A DNA stretch of 64,000 nt from Porphyromonas sp. (GCA_022772085.1 JALFBN010000009.1:86428-150427), one strand, 5' to 3'; shown: positions 18,999 to 29,013, counted from the first letter of the stretch. The notes: generated by a model not told the origin, from the sequence alone. A program made the numbers and translations.

Positions 18999-19352
18999 TT
19001 ACTTCTTGAATTGTTTAATGATTCGGCCGATAAACTTTTCACTTTCGGGATAAAGAGAGATTTCTTTCTCGAGAAGAGCGATCCCCTCTGCGTTCTTCCC
19101 CTGTTTTATGAGCATATATCCATACTCGGCACACATGCCAGGGGGAACAACCTTACGCCCCACATTTTGGGTTTCCATCAGCTTTTTATAAGTCTCCATA
19201 AGCTTAGCCTCGGCCTCAGGAGAGTGTTTTTTTGAATAAGCATAAGACGTATGCTCGTAGTTTTGCCAATTGTAGAGTTTATTTGAAACTCCACAAGAAG
19301 AGACACTGAGCAGGATAGCTAAGGCTAACCCGGTAGCAATACTTTTACTCAT
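18999..19352 (-). CDS. DUF4810 lipoprotein
   Basis: A 117-residue lipoprotein with lipobox LLSVSSC. The start of the mature protein (NKLYNWQNYEHTSYAYSKKHSPE) and the C-terminal half (CAEYGYMLIKQGKNAEGIALLEKEISLYPESEKFIGRII), which reads as one or two TPR-like helices, match the DUF4810 family. It sits 12 nt upstream of the DUF799 gene and in the family's usual place next to CsgG-like proteins. The pair probably forms a periplasmic complex with the CsgG homologue; this is inferred from conserved gene order. Confidence 0.8.
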   Translation of the reverse strand: MSKSIATGLALAILLSVSSCGVSNKLYNWQNYEHTSYAYSKKHSPEAEAKLMETYKKLMETQNVGRKVVPPGMCAEYGYMLIKQGKNAEGIALLEKEISLYPESEKFIGRIIKQFKK

Positions 19353-19381
19353 AAGAATAGTAATTACATAAAAGAAGAATT

Positions 19382-19723
19382 CTAGGGAAGGACGATAATC
19401 TTAGAGGCTCCTGCCGAAACAAAGACTTGATCCTCATATAGAGGCTGGCCCTCTTGGCTTGTGACCATCACGTAGTGCCGCCCCGGCGTTACTACTATAC
19501 GTGCCGCTTTGAGGGCTGCAACGTCCTTTCTTTTGGGCATAATCTCCATCGGTGCACGGTCATCAATTTTCAGCATTACCCATTTATTGACAAATTCTTT
19601 CTTTGCGCTAAGGATTATTTCGGAGGAGTCCCCTCTTCCTCCACTCATAGAAGCTGAAGAACCACAGCTCGCAAGAAGAAGCGTAAGACACAAGCCGAAG
19701 ACAAAAAAGAGACTTCTTTTCAT
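19382..19723 (-). CDS. Small lipoprotein of unknown family in the CsgG operon
   Basis: A 113-residue lipoprotein with lipobox LLLASC. After a Ser/Gly-rich linker the mature part has VNKWVMLKIDDRAPMEI, then a beta-rich C-terminus (RIVVTPGRHYVMVTSQEGQPLYEDQVFVSAGASKIIVLP) that looks like a PEGA-type beta sandwich. I do not recognise a named family. It lies between the CsgG-like and DUF4810 genes in the same direction. This position is not part of the standard trio, so it may be a Bacteroidetes addition. The ATG at 19723 was chosen because the signal peptide MKRSLFFVFG begins there. Confidence 0.6.
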   Translation of the reverse strand: MKRSLFFVFGLCLTLLLASCGSSASMSGGRGDSSEIILSAKKEFVNKWVMLKIDDRAPMEIMPKRKDVAALKAARIVVTPGRHYVMVTSQEGQPLYEDQVFVSAGASKIIVLP

Positions 19724-19778
19724 GAAAAACAAAAGTTTAAATGGACTTGATGTATAAGATAATACCTAGAGGATACTC

Positions 19779-20735
19779 TTACTCCGATTGTATAATGTAA
19801 TCACCCAGATTGTCGTTAGTAATAGAGACGCCTTGCACCTCTACAAGGGAAAACTCATTGTTAGGATCTTCTCCCCCAGTATAAGTCACCGAGACACTTC
19901 CCACCTTCTTACCTGGCAACTCAATGAAAGCTCCTGACTGAGGGTTTTTCACCTTTTTCCCCTTTGTCATTACAGAGAAGGTATCTCCTACAGCAACTCC
20001 TTGAGAGGGACCTCCGGCTATAACAACGCCATCAGCATCGGCATTGATGAAGTAGGTACGCCAAGGGCGGTCGCTAAATTTCTTGATTAGGTTCTCGACA
20101 AGTTGGTCAAAAGCCCCTGATATAGCCTTATCACTAAGTGTAGCATCAAACCCTGCCTTATCACCAAAACCAAGTGTGGTCTTCGAGGTCGTTTCTGCGG
20201 CACCCTTAGCCTCATCAGAAAAAATAATTTGTCCGGTAGAGACTTCTACCATACGCATGCTCACACCAGCCTCTACGACTTGTGTTTTTTGTGCCGTAAA
20301 AAGTCCATCCTTCCCGACCGTTTTTCTTCCAAACTCGGTTATAGAACCAAGAATAATAAAGTCTGCACCTATCTTTTGGGGAGACTGACCCTCGCCAAGC
20401 TCTTTGGCTACAACATCAAGATTGTCACGCTCAAGCAAGAGGAACTTCCCACTTGAGGCAAGTTTGGAGGAGAGAAAGTCTAGAGCCTGCTTGGCCATAG
20501 GGTCGTTTTCTCTATCGTAAAAAATACCCTTTCCATACTGAGTTTCATTAGAGAAGCGACCTATCGCCACTTTCCACTTGAGAACTCGATCGGCAGTCTT
20601 CACAACCGGAGCTGAGACAAGCGCTTTCGCCTCTTGCATTTCTCCTACTGTATTTTGGGCTAAAACAGAGGGCTCTTGAGCTATGCCTAATGCAACTGCT
20701 GCCCCAGCCCAAAGAAGTGCTTTATAACAATTCAT
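19779..20735 (-). CDS. CsgG/HfaB family protein
   Basis: A 318-residue protein with a cleavable signal peptide (ending SVLAQ, no lipobox cysteine). The domain is CsgG-like: WKVAIGRFSNETQYGKGIF, QALDFLSSKLASSGKFLLLERDNLDVVAKELGEGQ, GADFIILGSITEFGRKTVG, and VSMRMVEVSTGQIIFSDEAKG. The C-terminal part (VAVGDTFSVMTKG, VSVTYTGGED) forms an additional beta domain. CsgG in curli systems is an outer-membrane secretion pore, but homologues in this operon type have no curli genes and are thought to act in envelope lipoprotein complexes. It is preceded by the barrel protein gene and followed by three lipoprotein genes, with no terminator between them. Confidence 0.85.
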   Translation of the reverse strand: MNCYKALLWAGAAVALGIAQEPSVLAQNTVGEMQEAKALVSAPVVKTADRVLKWKVAIGRFSNETQYGKGIFYDRENDPMAKQALDFLSSKLASSGKFLLLERDNLDVVAKELGEGQSPQKIGADFIILGSITEFGRKTVGKDGLFTAQKTQVVEAGVSMRMVEVSTGQIIFSDEAKGAAETTSKTTLGFGDKAGFDATLSDKAISGAFDQLVENLIKKFSDRPWRTYFINADADGVVIAGGPSQGVAVGDTFSVMTKGKKVKNPQSGAFIELPGKKVGSVSVTYTGGEDPNNEFSLVEVQGVSITNDNLGDYIIQSE

Positions 20736-20755
20736 CGTAGCGTACTATCTAGTGG

Positions 20756-21289
20756 TTAAAAGAATGTGGTCAACCCAATTGCCATAGCTATGGTATTAGC
20801 CTTAATGGAGACGGCTTGAACAAAGTATCTGCTATGGAGATATTGAAGCCCCAAACCTACACCAACATGATCATTGACCATTAAGAGTCCGCCACCACTA
20901 ACTCCAAGACCAAGACCATTGAGGGCAGTACCTGCAGAAGATGCACCCGTATACCCTATTTGGGCTCCAATGTAGGGAATAAAATTTCTACCCATATTGA
21001 TGTAATAGGTCACTCCTGGCATTGCAGAGTAAATAACAGCACCTGAGGTAGAATTATAAAGGACACTTCCTGTCATCCCAAGGGCTATATTGTCCGCAAC
21101 AAAGTAGCCAAAAGAAGGAGTCAGAGAAAACGTAAATTCACTTTCACCCCCTGAGAATGTACTTTGGAATGCAAGTTGAGAAGCCCCCGTAAGGACAAAA
21201 TCCCCCTGATTAGTCTGAGCCTTAAGATTTTGAACCATGGAGCCTCCTAACATAAGGCTTGTTGCTAGCATTAATAAGATTCTTTTCAT
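20756..21289 (-). CDS. Small outer-membrane beta-barrel protein
   Basis: A 177-residue protein with signal peptide MKRILLMLATSLMLGGSMVQNLKAQ and about eight amphipathic, Gly-rich strands (for example FTFSLTPSFGYFVADNIALGMTGSVLY and NFIPYIGAQIGYTG), ending in a terminal Phe (GLTTFF) as expected for BAM-inserted barrels. It belongs to the OmpW/porin-like eight-strand barrels of Bacteroidetes; no specific function can be read. It is first in the CsgG operon and lies behind a canonical promoter. The ATG at 21289 was selected because the frame upstream of it overlaps the promoter and has no signal sequence. Confidence 0.75.
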   Translation of the reverse strand: MKRILLMLATSLMLGGSMVQNLKAQTNQGDFVLTGASQLAFQSTFSGGESEFTFSLTPSFGYFVADNIALGMTGSVLYNSTSGAVIYSAMPGVTYYINMGRNFIPYIGAQIGYTGASSAGTALNGLGLGVSGGGLLMVNDHVGVGLGLQYLHSRYFVQAVSIKANTIAMAIGLTTFF

Positions 21290-21340
21290 AATTCGTTTTA
21301 TATTAATATTAACAGAAAATACAAATACTAAATATCCGAA

Positions 21341-21372
21341 CAAAGATACAAAATAAATCGGATCTCAACAAA
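21341..21372 (-). promoter_or_regulatory. Canonical promoter of the barrel/CsgG operon
   Basis: On the minus strand a TTTG -33 box (21372-21369) is followed after 20 nt by TATCTTTG (21348-21341). Both boxes and the spacing match the Bacteroidetes consensus. The barrel gene's ATG at 21289 lies about 50 nt downstream. Confidence 0.7.
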
Positions 21373-21641
21373 AACGAGAGATCTTTCTTACTCTGCTTCA
21401 ACAGAAGCAAAGAAAATAAAAAAACACAAGGCTCTGAGGCGGACTTTTTGTAGAGAAGCAGGAAGGGAAGACTCACCCTAGAGGATATTTTCTGCTCCGT
21501 AAAACGCAAAAAAATTGCCGCCCAAAAGTTTTAGAGCTACAGACCTACACTTTTTTATTTCATAGGCAAAACGAAAACTTTTGAGGGGCTACAACTTTTG
21601 AGGCATAGGGCAGTAAATGGGGAGCTCCCCTGCCTAAGGGC
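21373..21641. other. Intergenic region with paired CTACA/AAAAGTTTT elements
   Basis: No gene. The segment 21522-21610 contains CCCAAAAGTTTTAGAGCTAC and, in inverted sense, CGAAAACTTTTGAGGGGC followed by CTACAACTTTTGAGGC. This is the clearest member of the dispersed element described in the findings. Confidence 0.4.
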
Positions 21642-21696
21642 AAAAAGAAATCCCCCCTAAAGAGTCGTGCATTGTGCTCTCTAGGGGGAATTTTTA
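21642..21696. terminator. Bidirectional terminator after hutU
   Basis: Arms TCCCCCCTAAAGAG (21651-21664) and CTCTCTAGGGGGA (21677-21689) form a strong stem flanked by T-rich tracts on both strands. It lies 22 nt beyond the hutU stop. Confidence 0.75.
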
Positions 21697-21718
21697 TCTC
21701 TCGGAAGAGAGAGGGATA

Positions 21719-23722
21719 TTACTCTAGCGGAATGAGGGATTCGATCAAGGCATCATCTGCCAAGAAAGGCATGGTGATGTGATAGCCATCAGCATGTGTC
21801 TTATTGAATTCGGCACTCGTCTCCATGGCATGTTCGTTGCGGGCCCAAGCTCTACGAGCCACGCCGCCCATGACGTCCCACGTCATAGCCGAGCGGAGGA
21901 TACTATCCACTCGCTCACTACCATCGAGTACCATACCAAAACCACCGTTGATAGACTTACCAATACCAACGCCACCACCATTGTGTAGAGCGATAAGACT
22001 CATACCACGAGCAGCATTACCCGCAAAACATTGCACTGCCATGTCAGCCATCACATTGCTACCATCACGGATATTGGAGGTCTCACGGAAGGGAGAGTCC
22101 GTACCGCTCACATCGTGGTGGTCACGCCCGAGCATGATAGGTCCTACCTCGCCATTGCGCACCATTTCATTGAAGCGGAGAGCAATAGCCAAACGCCCCG
22201 CAGCATCTTGATAGAGGATACGAGCTTGAGTGCCTACCACGAGATCGTTTTTCTCTGCATCGCGAATCCAAACATAATTATCTCGATCCTGCTCTCGACG
22301 GTCGGGGTTAATACACTCCATCGCTGCAGCATCCGTCTTGCGGAGATCCTCGGGCTTATTCGTAAGGCATACCCAACGGAAAGGACCATAGCCATAATCA
22401 AACAGCTCGGGTCCCATGATGTCTTCTACATAACTCGGCCAGATGAAGCCGTCTTTATCATCTACACCATTGCGACTGATCTCCTTAATGCCGGCATCAA
22501 AACAGCTCTTCATAAAGGCATTACCGTAGTCGAAGAAGTAAGTACCACGCCCAACGAGCGTCTTAATGGCCTCGAAGTGGCGGTGCAAGCCTTTGTTAAC
22601 CTCTTCTTCAAACTTGGCACGATCTTCTTTGAGTAGTCGGGTACGCTCCTCAAAAGTGAGGGTCACGGGGCAATAGCCACCCTCGTAGACAGCGTGGCAA
22701 CTGGTTTGGTCGGAGAGCAAATCAATGTGGATATTATTGGAGATGGCATAGTCCAAAAGGTCTACGACATTACCATGATAAGCGATAGAGCAAGCCTCGC
22801 CCGTCTTCTGAGCTTCGAGTGCCATGCGGAAAGCCTCTTCGCGGCATTCGGTACGATGCTTTACCCAGCCCTGCCCGTGGCGTGTATCGATACGACTCGA
22901 ATCAACCTCTGCCGTAATACTCACCGCACCTGCAATATCGGCAGCCTTAGGTTGTGCTCCACTCATACCACCGAGACCACTGGTGACAAAGAGTTTGCCT
23001 GCCAAGTTCCCCCCCGTAGGGATATGGAGCTGCATGCGCCCCGCATTAAGTAGTGTATTGAACGTACCATGTACGATCCCTTGTGGACCGATATACATCC
23101 AGCCTCCGGCGGTCATCTGACCATAGTTGGCAACCCCCATCTGGGCAGCAATCTCCCAATCTTTGAGGTTGTCGTAGAGCCCTACCATCATCGAATTGGT
23201 GATAATAACACGAGGCGCGCTTGGGTGCGAAGCAAAAAGACCTAGAGGATGACCGCTCTCGATGACGAGCGTCTCATTTTGGGTCAATTGCTCCAAATAC
23301 TTCATGATCAGACGGTACTGAAGCCAGTTTTGGCACACTTGTCCCGTCTCTCCATAGGTTACTAATTCATAAGGATAAAGTGCTACATCAAAGGCAAGAT
23401 TGTTTTGAATCATCACCTGAAAGGCCTTACCCTCCAAACAACGCCCCTTGTAATCGTCTATTGAAGTCGCTTTGAGGTCGCCCTCGGGACGGTAGCGATA
23501 ACCATAGATTTTACCTCTCGTCTTGAGCTCTTCGAGGAACTCGGGAGCAAGTTGTGCATGTAATTCACGAGGTACATAGCGCAAGGCGTTACGCAAAGCG
23601 ACGCGTGTTTGTGCCGGTGTTAGACGGAAACCACGATCGGGAGCTCGACGAATCCCTTCGACGAAAGCCGGATAAGCGGGTAACGTAGCATCTAAAGTTA
23701 AGGATGTTGTTCTATTTTCCAT
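21719..23722 (-). CDS. hutU: Urocanate hydratase HutU
   Basis: A 667-residue cytosolic NAD+-dependent enzyme converting urocanate to imidazolonepropionate, step two of histidine degradation. Family features include the GGMSGAQPKAADIAG stretch that follows the nucleotide-binding region (GKLFVTSGLGGMSGAQP), the catalytic-region YVEDIMGPELFDYGYGPFRWVC, the DHHDVSGTDSPFRETS loop, and LHNGGGVGIGKSINGGFG near the C-terminus. It is of the long form (about 670 residues, against roughly 555 in Bacillus), as usual in Bacteroidetes. No other hut gene is adjacent. The folate gene immediately upstream could support the formimino-folate branch. Confidence 0.95.
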   Translation of the reverse strand: MENRTTSLTLDATLPAYPAFVEGIRRAPDRGFRLTPAQTRVALRNALRYVPRELHAQLAPEFLEELKTRGKIYGYRYRPEGDLKATSIDDYKGRCLEGKAFQVMIQNNLAFDVALYPYELVTYGETGQVCQNWLQYRLIMKYLEQLTQNETLVIESGHPLGLFASHPSAPRVIITNSMMVGLYDNLKDWEIAAQMGVANYGQMTAGGWMYIGPQGIVHGTFNTLLNAGRMQLHIPTGGNLAGKLFVTSGLGGMSGAQPKAADIAGAVSITAEVDSSRIDTRHGQGWVKHRTECREEAFRMALEAQKTGEACSIAYHGNVVDLLDYAISNNIHIDLLSDQTSCHAVYEGGYCPVTLTFEERTRLLKEDRAKFEEEVNKGLHRHFEAIKTLVGRGTYFFDYGNAFMKSCFDAGIKEISRNGVDDKDGFIWPSYVEDIMGPELFDYGYGPFRWVCLTNKPEDLRKTDAAAMECINPDRREQDRDNYVWIRDAEKNDLVVGTQARILYQDAAGRLAIALRFNEMVRNGEVGPIMLGRDHHDVSGTDSPFRETSNIRDGSNVMADMAVQCFAGNAARGMSLIALHNGGGVGIGKSINGGFGMVLDGSERVDSILRSAMTWDVMGGVARRAWARNEHAMETSAEFNKTHADGYHITMPFLADDALIESLIPLE

Positions 23723-23737
23723 ATCTTGATAGAGTGA

Positions 23738-24292
23738 TTATGTTTTATTCGTAATGACTAAGTTCATGAGAAAATCCCACTCCTCGGCAGGCAATGATGC
23801 GAGGAGGCGGAAGTGAAAGGTTACCCCAATGAGGCGGGCATGGCACGCTCTTTGTAAATAGCGGTCGTAATAGCCCTTACCTCGCCCAAGGCGTACACCT
23901 TGCGGTGTAAAGGCCACCCCGGGCACAATGATCAGATCCAACGAAGCGGGATCGACCGCCTCTTCCATGGCTTGCGTGGGCTCGGTGATGCCAAAAGCAC
24001 CGCCCTCCCGCACCTGATCGACGCGATAAGGATAAAAATCCATCGTCTCAGCCCCCTCCACACGTGGAATGAAAAGCTCTTTCTCCCCCTGATGCGTAAG
24101 AAGCATTTGCATACTCGGCTCGTCGGGCAAAGCCTCAAAAAGTCCGATGCGGTGCGCCTGTTGCCACAATGCCGTTTGCTCTATTTGTCGGCAAATGGAG
24201 AGCGAAGCCTCATTGCGATACTCCGCCGTAAGGGTGAGCCTGTGGAGCCGGCGAAGTGCAGAGCGGATCTCTTGTTTGGGGATAGACATCAT
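23738..24292 (-). CDS. 5-formyltetrahydrofolate cyclo-ligase
   Basis: A 184-residue ATP-dependent enzyme that turns 5-formyl-THF into 5,10-methenyl-THF. The N-terminus IPKQEIRSALRRLHRLT, the central GAFGITEPTQ, and the signature DLIIVPGVAFTPQGVRLGRGKGYYDRYL identify the family (MTHFS/YgfA/FAU1). It lies 15 nt upstream of hutU and 16 nt downstream of the S41 protease gene, all in one direction. Histidine breakdown through HutU ends with transfer of a formimino group to folate, so pairing hutU with a folate salvage enzyme is plausible but not proven. Confidence 0.92.
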   Translation of the reverse strand: MMSIPKQEIRSALRRLHRLTLTAEYRNEASLSICRQIEQTALWQQAHRIGLFEALPDEPSMQMLLTHQGEKELFIPRVEGAETMDFYPYRVDQVREGGAFGITEPTQAMEEAVDPASLDLIIVPGVAFTPQGVRLGRGKGYYDRYLQRACHARLIGVTFHFRLLASLPAEEWDFLMNLVITNKT

Positions 24293-24308
24293 GCAGGACT
24301 TTTCGAAA

Positions 24309-25916
24309 CTATAACGACGTTCTAAACGAAGAACGGGCCTCCAACAGCGTAGGATCGTCCATATAATAAACTTGGTAGAAGGCTTCGACTCCTAATATAT
24401 ATTGTGCAATTTGGGCATAGAGGACTCTGCGGAAAAGCTCTTTGCTCTCGAAGAGCATCCCGGGACGCAACTCAATACCTTTTCCCGAGGCAAAGCGTCC
24501 GTAGTCTGCCACCAGCGATCCGATCCGATCCAGATAAGCCACAATGGCCATAGCATTGTCCAATTGAGAGAGTACGCCCCGATGGCTATCGGCATACAAG
24601 AAAGCATATTCAGTGAGTGTTCCACTCTCCAAACAACGTAAGTAGTAGCTATTGATACCGGTACTGTCTATCGGTATAAAGCGATCGGGCATGATACCCA
24701 AGCCCCCATAAACCACACGTCCTCTGTCTGTCTTATAGCGGGGGGCTTTTTTTAGCATCAGACTATCGAGGTTATTATCAAAGGACTCTCCTCCCTCAAA
24801 GCGACGAACCAAGTCCTGCTGGTAGAGGTCGACCTCTCCGAGCGTGTAGCTCTTTTGGATACAACGTCCCGAGGGGGTGTGGTAACGAGCAATCGTCAAT
24901 CGCAACTGCGAACTATCGGGGAGGTAAAAAGCAGTCTGTACCAATCCTTTCCCGAAGGATCGCCTCCCGATAATCGTGGCACGGTCATGATCTTGCATGG
25001 CTCCTGAGAAGACTTCGCTACTCGATGCCGAATGCTCATTGATCAAAATTGCCAAGGGAATATCCTGCAAAAGCCCACGACCATCAGCCCGATAGGACTC
25101 TTTGGGATAGGCCTTACCCTCGGTATAAACGATCAGCTGATCCTCCCGGAGGAATTCATTAGCCAAACGAATGGCAGGCTCCAGGTATCCACCTGCATTA
25201 TCACGTAGGTCTATGATGAGATTGTGAAGCCCTTTTTGCTTCAGTTGTGTGTATTTGTCAAGGAAGTCTGCCACCGTATTACGAGCCCATTGTGTGATGC
25301 GAATCACCCCCGTTGAGTCGTCAAGCATATACCCCACATCGACGCTGGTTACAGGTACTTCTCCACGCACTACGCTCTTAGTAACGGGCTCCCCATCCCT
25401 GAGGAGTCGGAGCTTCACGACAGAGCCGGCCTCTCCCATGAGCAGACTTCGGACGGAGTCGGGGAGCATTTTCTTACCTGCAAAGAGGTAGCTATCGGCT
25501 TTGAGGATGCGATCGCCTGCTTGCAAACCGGCCCTTTCGGAGGGTCCTCCGGGTAAAACCTCCAACACCACGGGGGTATCAATGATCGTATTAAACGAAA
25601 TACCGATACCATAGAAACTGCCCTCGAGACGCTGATTTTCTAGTTCACTCTCCTCACGAGAGATATAGGTCGAATGCGGATCCAACTCGGCAACCAACTT
25701 GGGCAGGAGGCGGAGTTGAAGCTCGCGTGTATCGATCGAATCGACGTAATGTTGCGAGATGATATCCAAGACCTGATCTATCGTACTCGCCGAGCGGGTA
25801 ATTCGATGCGAAAAAAATGGGAGTCGGATGATGAAAAACCAACTTAAACAGCCACCCAAGAGCAACCCTACGAAGGATGCAAAAACTATCGTAAGAGAGG
25901 AAAATCTTTTTTTCAT
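24309..25916 (-). CDS. C-terminal processing protease (S41 family, CtpA-like)
   Basis: A 535-residue serine protease with an N-terminal membrane anchor (SLTIVFASFVGLLLGGCLSWFFI) and a periplasmic body. A PDZ domain spans about residues 90-180 (YGIGISF...GPSERAGLQAGDRILKAD). The catalytic serine lies in EHSASSSEVFSGAMQD and the catalytic lysine in SFGKGLVQT, giving the Ser-Lys dyad of tail-specific proteases. The family cuts C-terminal tails of envelope proteins. Gly-Cys in LLGGCLS could be a lipobox, so lipid anchoring is an alternative to a membrane span. Confidence 0.93.
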   Translation of the reverse strand: MKKRFSSLTIVFASFVGLLLGGCLSWFFIIRLPFFSHRITRSASTIDQVLDIISQHYVDSIDTRELQLRLLPKLVAELDPHSTYISREESELENQRLEGSFYGIGISFNTIIDTPVVLEVLPGGPSERAGLQAGDRILKADSYLFAGKKMLPDSVRSLLMGEAGSVVKLRLLRDGEPVTKSVVRGEVPVTSVDVGYMLDDSTGVIRITQWARNTVADFLDKYTQLKQKGLHNLIIDLRDNAGGYLEPAIRLANEFLREDQLIVYTEGKAYPKESYRADGRGLLQDIPLAILINEHSASSSEVFSGAMQDHDRATIIGRRSFGKGLVQTAFYLPDSSQLRLTIARYHTPSGRCIQKSYTLGEVDLYQQDLVRRFEGGESFDNNLDSLMLKKAPRYKTDRGRVVYGGLGIMPDRFIPIDSTGINSYYLRCLESGTLTEYAFLYADSHRGVLSQLDNAMAIVAYLDRIGSLVADYGRFASGKGIELRPGMLFESKELFRRVLYAQIAQYILGVEAFYQVYYMDDPTLLEARSSFRTSL

Positions 25917-25955
25917 ACCCTCTATATATACAGCCGTCTTCTCTCTTATTGTTGA

Positions 25956-26405
25956 TTACTTTGATACCGATTCGATCGGGATAAACTGCACATCTATCCC
26001 TGCCTTTCGGAGCAGATCCACACCATCCGTAAGGCGATATTCCTCGGCATAGACCACGCGTTTTATTTTGCTTTGTATGATCAATTTGGCACACTCCAGG
26101 CAAGGCGATGCGGTAATGTATATGGTTGCTCCATCGCTATTATTGCCCGAGCAGGCCACTTTGGTGATGGCATTCGCCTCTGCGTGCAGGACGTAGGGAT
26201 AAGTAAGTCCCCCCTCATCTTCGCATACGTTCTCAAAACCCGAGGGAGTTCCATTGTATCCATCGGAAATAATCATCTGATCTTTGACGATGAGTGCACC
26301 GACCTGGCGTCGCTTACAATAGGAATTTTCGGCCCAGATGCGTGCCATTCTCAGATAGCGTTGATCCAGTACCAATTGTTTGTCTTCAGCCTGCCCCATA
26401 ATCAT
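25956..26405 (-). CDS. dCMP deaminase-family protein (ComEB-like)
   Basis: About 149 residues with a cytidine/deoxycytidylate deaminase fold. The zinc site is complete: HAEANA supplies the His and catalytic Glu, and SPCLECAK supplies two Cys. The loop DGYNGTPSGFENVCEDE is typical of dCMP deaminases, which feed dUMP to thymidylate synthesis. The frame is open to 26459, but the N-terminal extension is not family-like; the two ATGs at 26405 and 26399 are the best starts. It lies between the protease and pheS genes. Confidence 0.88.
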   Translation of the reverse strand: MIMGQAEDKQLVLDQRYLRMARIWAENSYCKRRQVGALIVKDQMIISDGYNGTPSGFENVCEDEGGLTYPYVLHAEANAITKVACSGNNSDGATIYITASPCLECAKLIIQSKIKRVVYAEEYRLTDGVDLLRKAGIDVQFIPIESVSK

Positions 26406-26467
26406 TGAATACCCGTTATTGCAATTACAAAACCCAAATCCATATTTGACACACAACAAGAAAGCCG

Positions 26468-27490
26468 TTAGTGTACGCCGTGGAATTGGGTCAAAAAGCG
26501 TTTGTCATTTTCGGAGAACTGGCGCAAGTCCTTAGCTCGGTACTTGAGGTTGGTAATACGCTCCACACCCAATCCAAAGGCATATCCGCTGTACTCTTCG
26601 GGATCAATGCCACTCTCACGCAGAACGTTGGGATCGACCATACCACAACCAAGGATTTCCACCCAGCCTGTATGCTTACAGAATCCACAACCCTCTCCAC
26701 CACAGATATTACAACTGATGTCCATCTCTGCACTCGGTTCGGTGAAGGGGAAGTAGCTGGGGCGCAAACGGATCTTGGTCTCGGGACCAAAGAGCTCACG
26801 AGCAAAGTAGAAAAGAACTTCGCGAAGATCGGCAAACGAAACATTTTTGTCGATATAAAGCCCCTCGATCTGATGGAAGAAGCAGTGTGCACGTGCCGAA
26901 ATCGCTTCGTTACGATACACACGCCCCGGACAAATCACACGGATCGGAGGTTTCGTATTTTGCATCACACGTACCTGCACCGATGAGGTATGCGTGCGCA
27001 ACAAGACGTCCGGATTGCGCTTCACAAAGAAGGTATCCTGCATATCTCGGGCCGGATGGTCAAGCGCAAAGTTAAGAGCAGAGAAGACATGATAGTCGTC
27101 TTCGATCTCAGGACCCAAGGCGATACTAAACCCGAGTTTAGCGAAGATTTGGACAATCTCCTCACGCACGAGGGTCAAGGGGTGACGCCCTCCAATGGGG
27201 GCAGGAGTAGCCGAGCGCGAGAGGTCGAAATGCTCTACGGCACTTTCTGTTCCAAGGGCTTCCCGCAAAGCATTGATGTGTTCTGTTGCTCGATTTTTTA
27301 CCTCATTGATCAGTGCGCCCAACGCCTTCTTCTCTTCGTTAGGTACACTCTTAAACTCTTCAAAAAGGGCCGGGATCAGTCCCTTTTTACTGAGGTATTT
27401 AATCCGTAAAGCCTCAACCTCTTCTTTGGTTTTGGCACATTGTGCACACACCTCCTCTTGGAGGGCGGCGATTTTTTCGGCTAGAGACAC
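26468..27490 (-). CDS. pheS: Phenylalanyl-tRNA synthetase alpha subunit
   Basis: A 340-residue class II aminoacyl-tRNA synthetase subunit. The N-terminal coiled coil (LAEKIAALQEEVCAQCAKTK) binds tRNA. Motif 1 is in GGRHPLTLVREEIVQIF, motif 2 in ICPGRVYRNEAISARAHCFFHQIEGLYID, and motif 3 in YAFGLGVERITNLKY. Four Cys in CNICGGEGCGFCKHTGW form a zinc-knuckle-like insertion seen in many bacterial PheS proteins. pheT is not adjacent. The length is normal for the family. Confidence 0.96.
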   Translation of the reverse strand: MSLAEKIAALQEEVCAQCAKTKEEVEALRIKYLSKKGLIPALFEEFKSVPNEEKKALGALINEVKNRATEHINALREALGTESAVEHFDLSRSATPAPIGGRHPLTLVREEIVQIFAKLGFSIALGPEIEDDYHVFSALNFALDHPARDMQDTFFVKRNPDVLLRTHTSSVQVRVMQNTKPPIRVICPGRVYRNEAISARAHCFFHQIEGLYIDKNVSFADLREVLFYFARELFGPETKIRLRPSYFPFTEPSAEMDISCNICGGEGCGFCKHTGWVEILGCGMVDPNVLRESGIDPEEYSGYAFGLGVERITNLKYRAKDLRQFSENDKRFLTQFHGVH

Positions 27491-27639
27491 AATCTTAGCT
27501 TCTTTAATGATTCCACTATTTATAACACATGCCCACCTCTCTATACCCTATCGATGAACGATTCTCAGGATAACGAAAGACGACAAGAGAGCACCCGTCT
27601 CCTCTCACTGGGAGGCTACGAGATACTCTTTTCTAATCA

Positions 27640-27704
27640 AATTCAAAACTCCCCTCCTCCACTTTGAGAGTCGGAAGCTCTGCTGAAAGGGGAACGAAGG
27701 GGAG
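27640..27704 (-). terminator. Terminator of gapA
   Basis: On the minus strand CTCCCCTTCGTTCCCCTTT and its imperfect complement AAAGTGGAGGAGGGGAG form a long stem. It is followed by TTTTGAATTT and lies just after the gapA stop. Confidence 0.6.
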
Positions 27705-27714
27705 CATGATTATG

Positions 27715-28800
<1,086 letters not shown>

Positions 28801-28837
28801 TTAGGAGCTGGGGATCAACGCCCGTCTACTCTCCTTG

Positions 28838-28845
28838 CAAAGGTA
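28838..28845 (-). promoter_or_regulatory. -7 box TACCTTTG of gapA
   Basis: Minus-strand TACCTTTG matches TAnnTTTG, 118 nt upstream of the gapA ATG. No TTTG is seen at the usual -33 distance. Confidence 0.5.
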
Positions 28846-28911
28846 CTAATAATTTGATGACCTAGCCCCCTCTTGTCACACCTTCCGGTAAGAGGAGCAC
28901 TTACCCACGGA

Positions 28912-28990
28912 ACAACAAAGAAAAAGCCCCCTCGAAAAAACTCAGGCGATCAGGATTTGAACTCCTGCCCAAGAATTTTTTCGATAGAGG
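28912..28990 (-). other. Imperfect hairpin downstream of the surface-protein operon
   Basis: Arms around CTCGAAAAAACTCAGG and CCTG...TTTTTTCGATAGAGG pair imperfectly. On the minus strand they are followed by GGGGGCTTTTTCTTTG. It probably terminates the operon ending at 29014. The inner CAGGAGTTCAAATCCTG resembles a tRNA T-arm but no tRNA surrounds it. Confidence 0.45.
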
Positions 28991-29013
28991 CCTCTAAACA
29001 AAAAAGTACAGGG

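Noticed and set aside
28945-28975. T-arm-like CAGGAGTTCAAATCCTG suggesting a tRNA
   Set aside because: The 53-61 pairing fails when aligned as a true T-arm, and there is no acceptor, D-arm or anticodon arm around it. It is better explained as part of a terminator-like hairpin.
28912-29013. Possible mobile-element end (inverted repeat beside AT-rich DNA)
   Set aside because: No transposase or target duplication is nearby; a terminator explains the inverted repeat.
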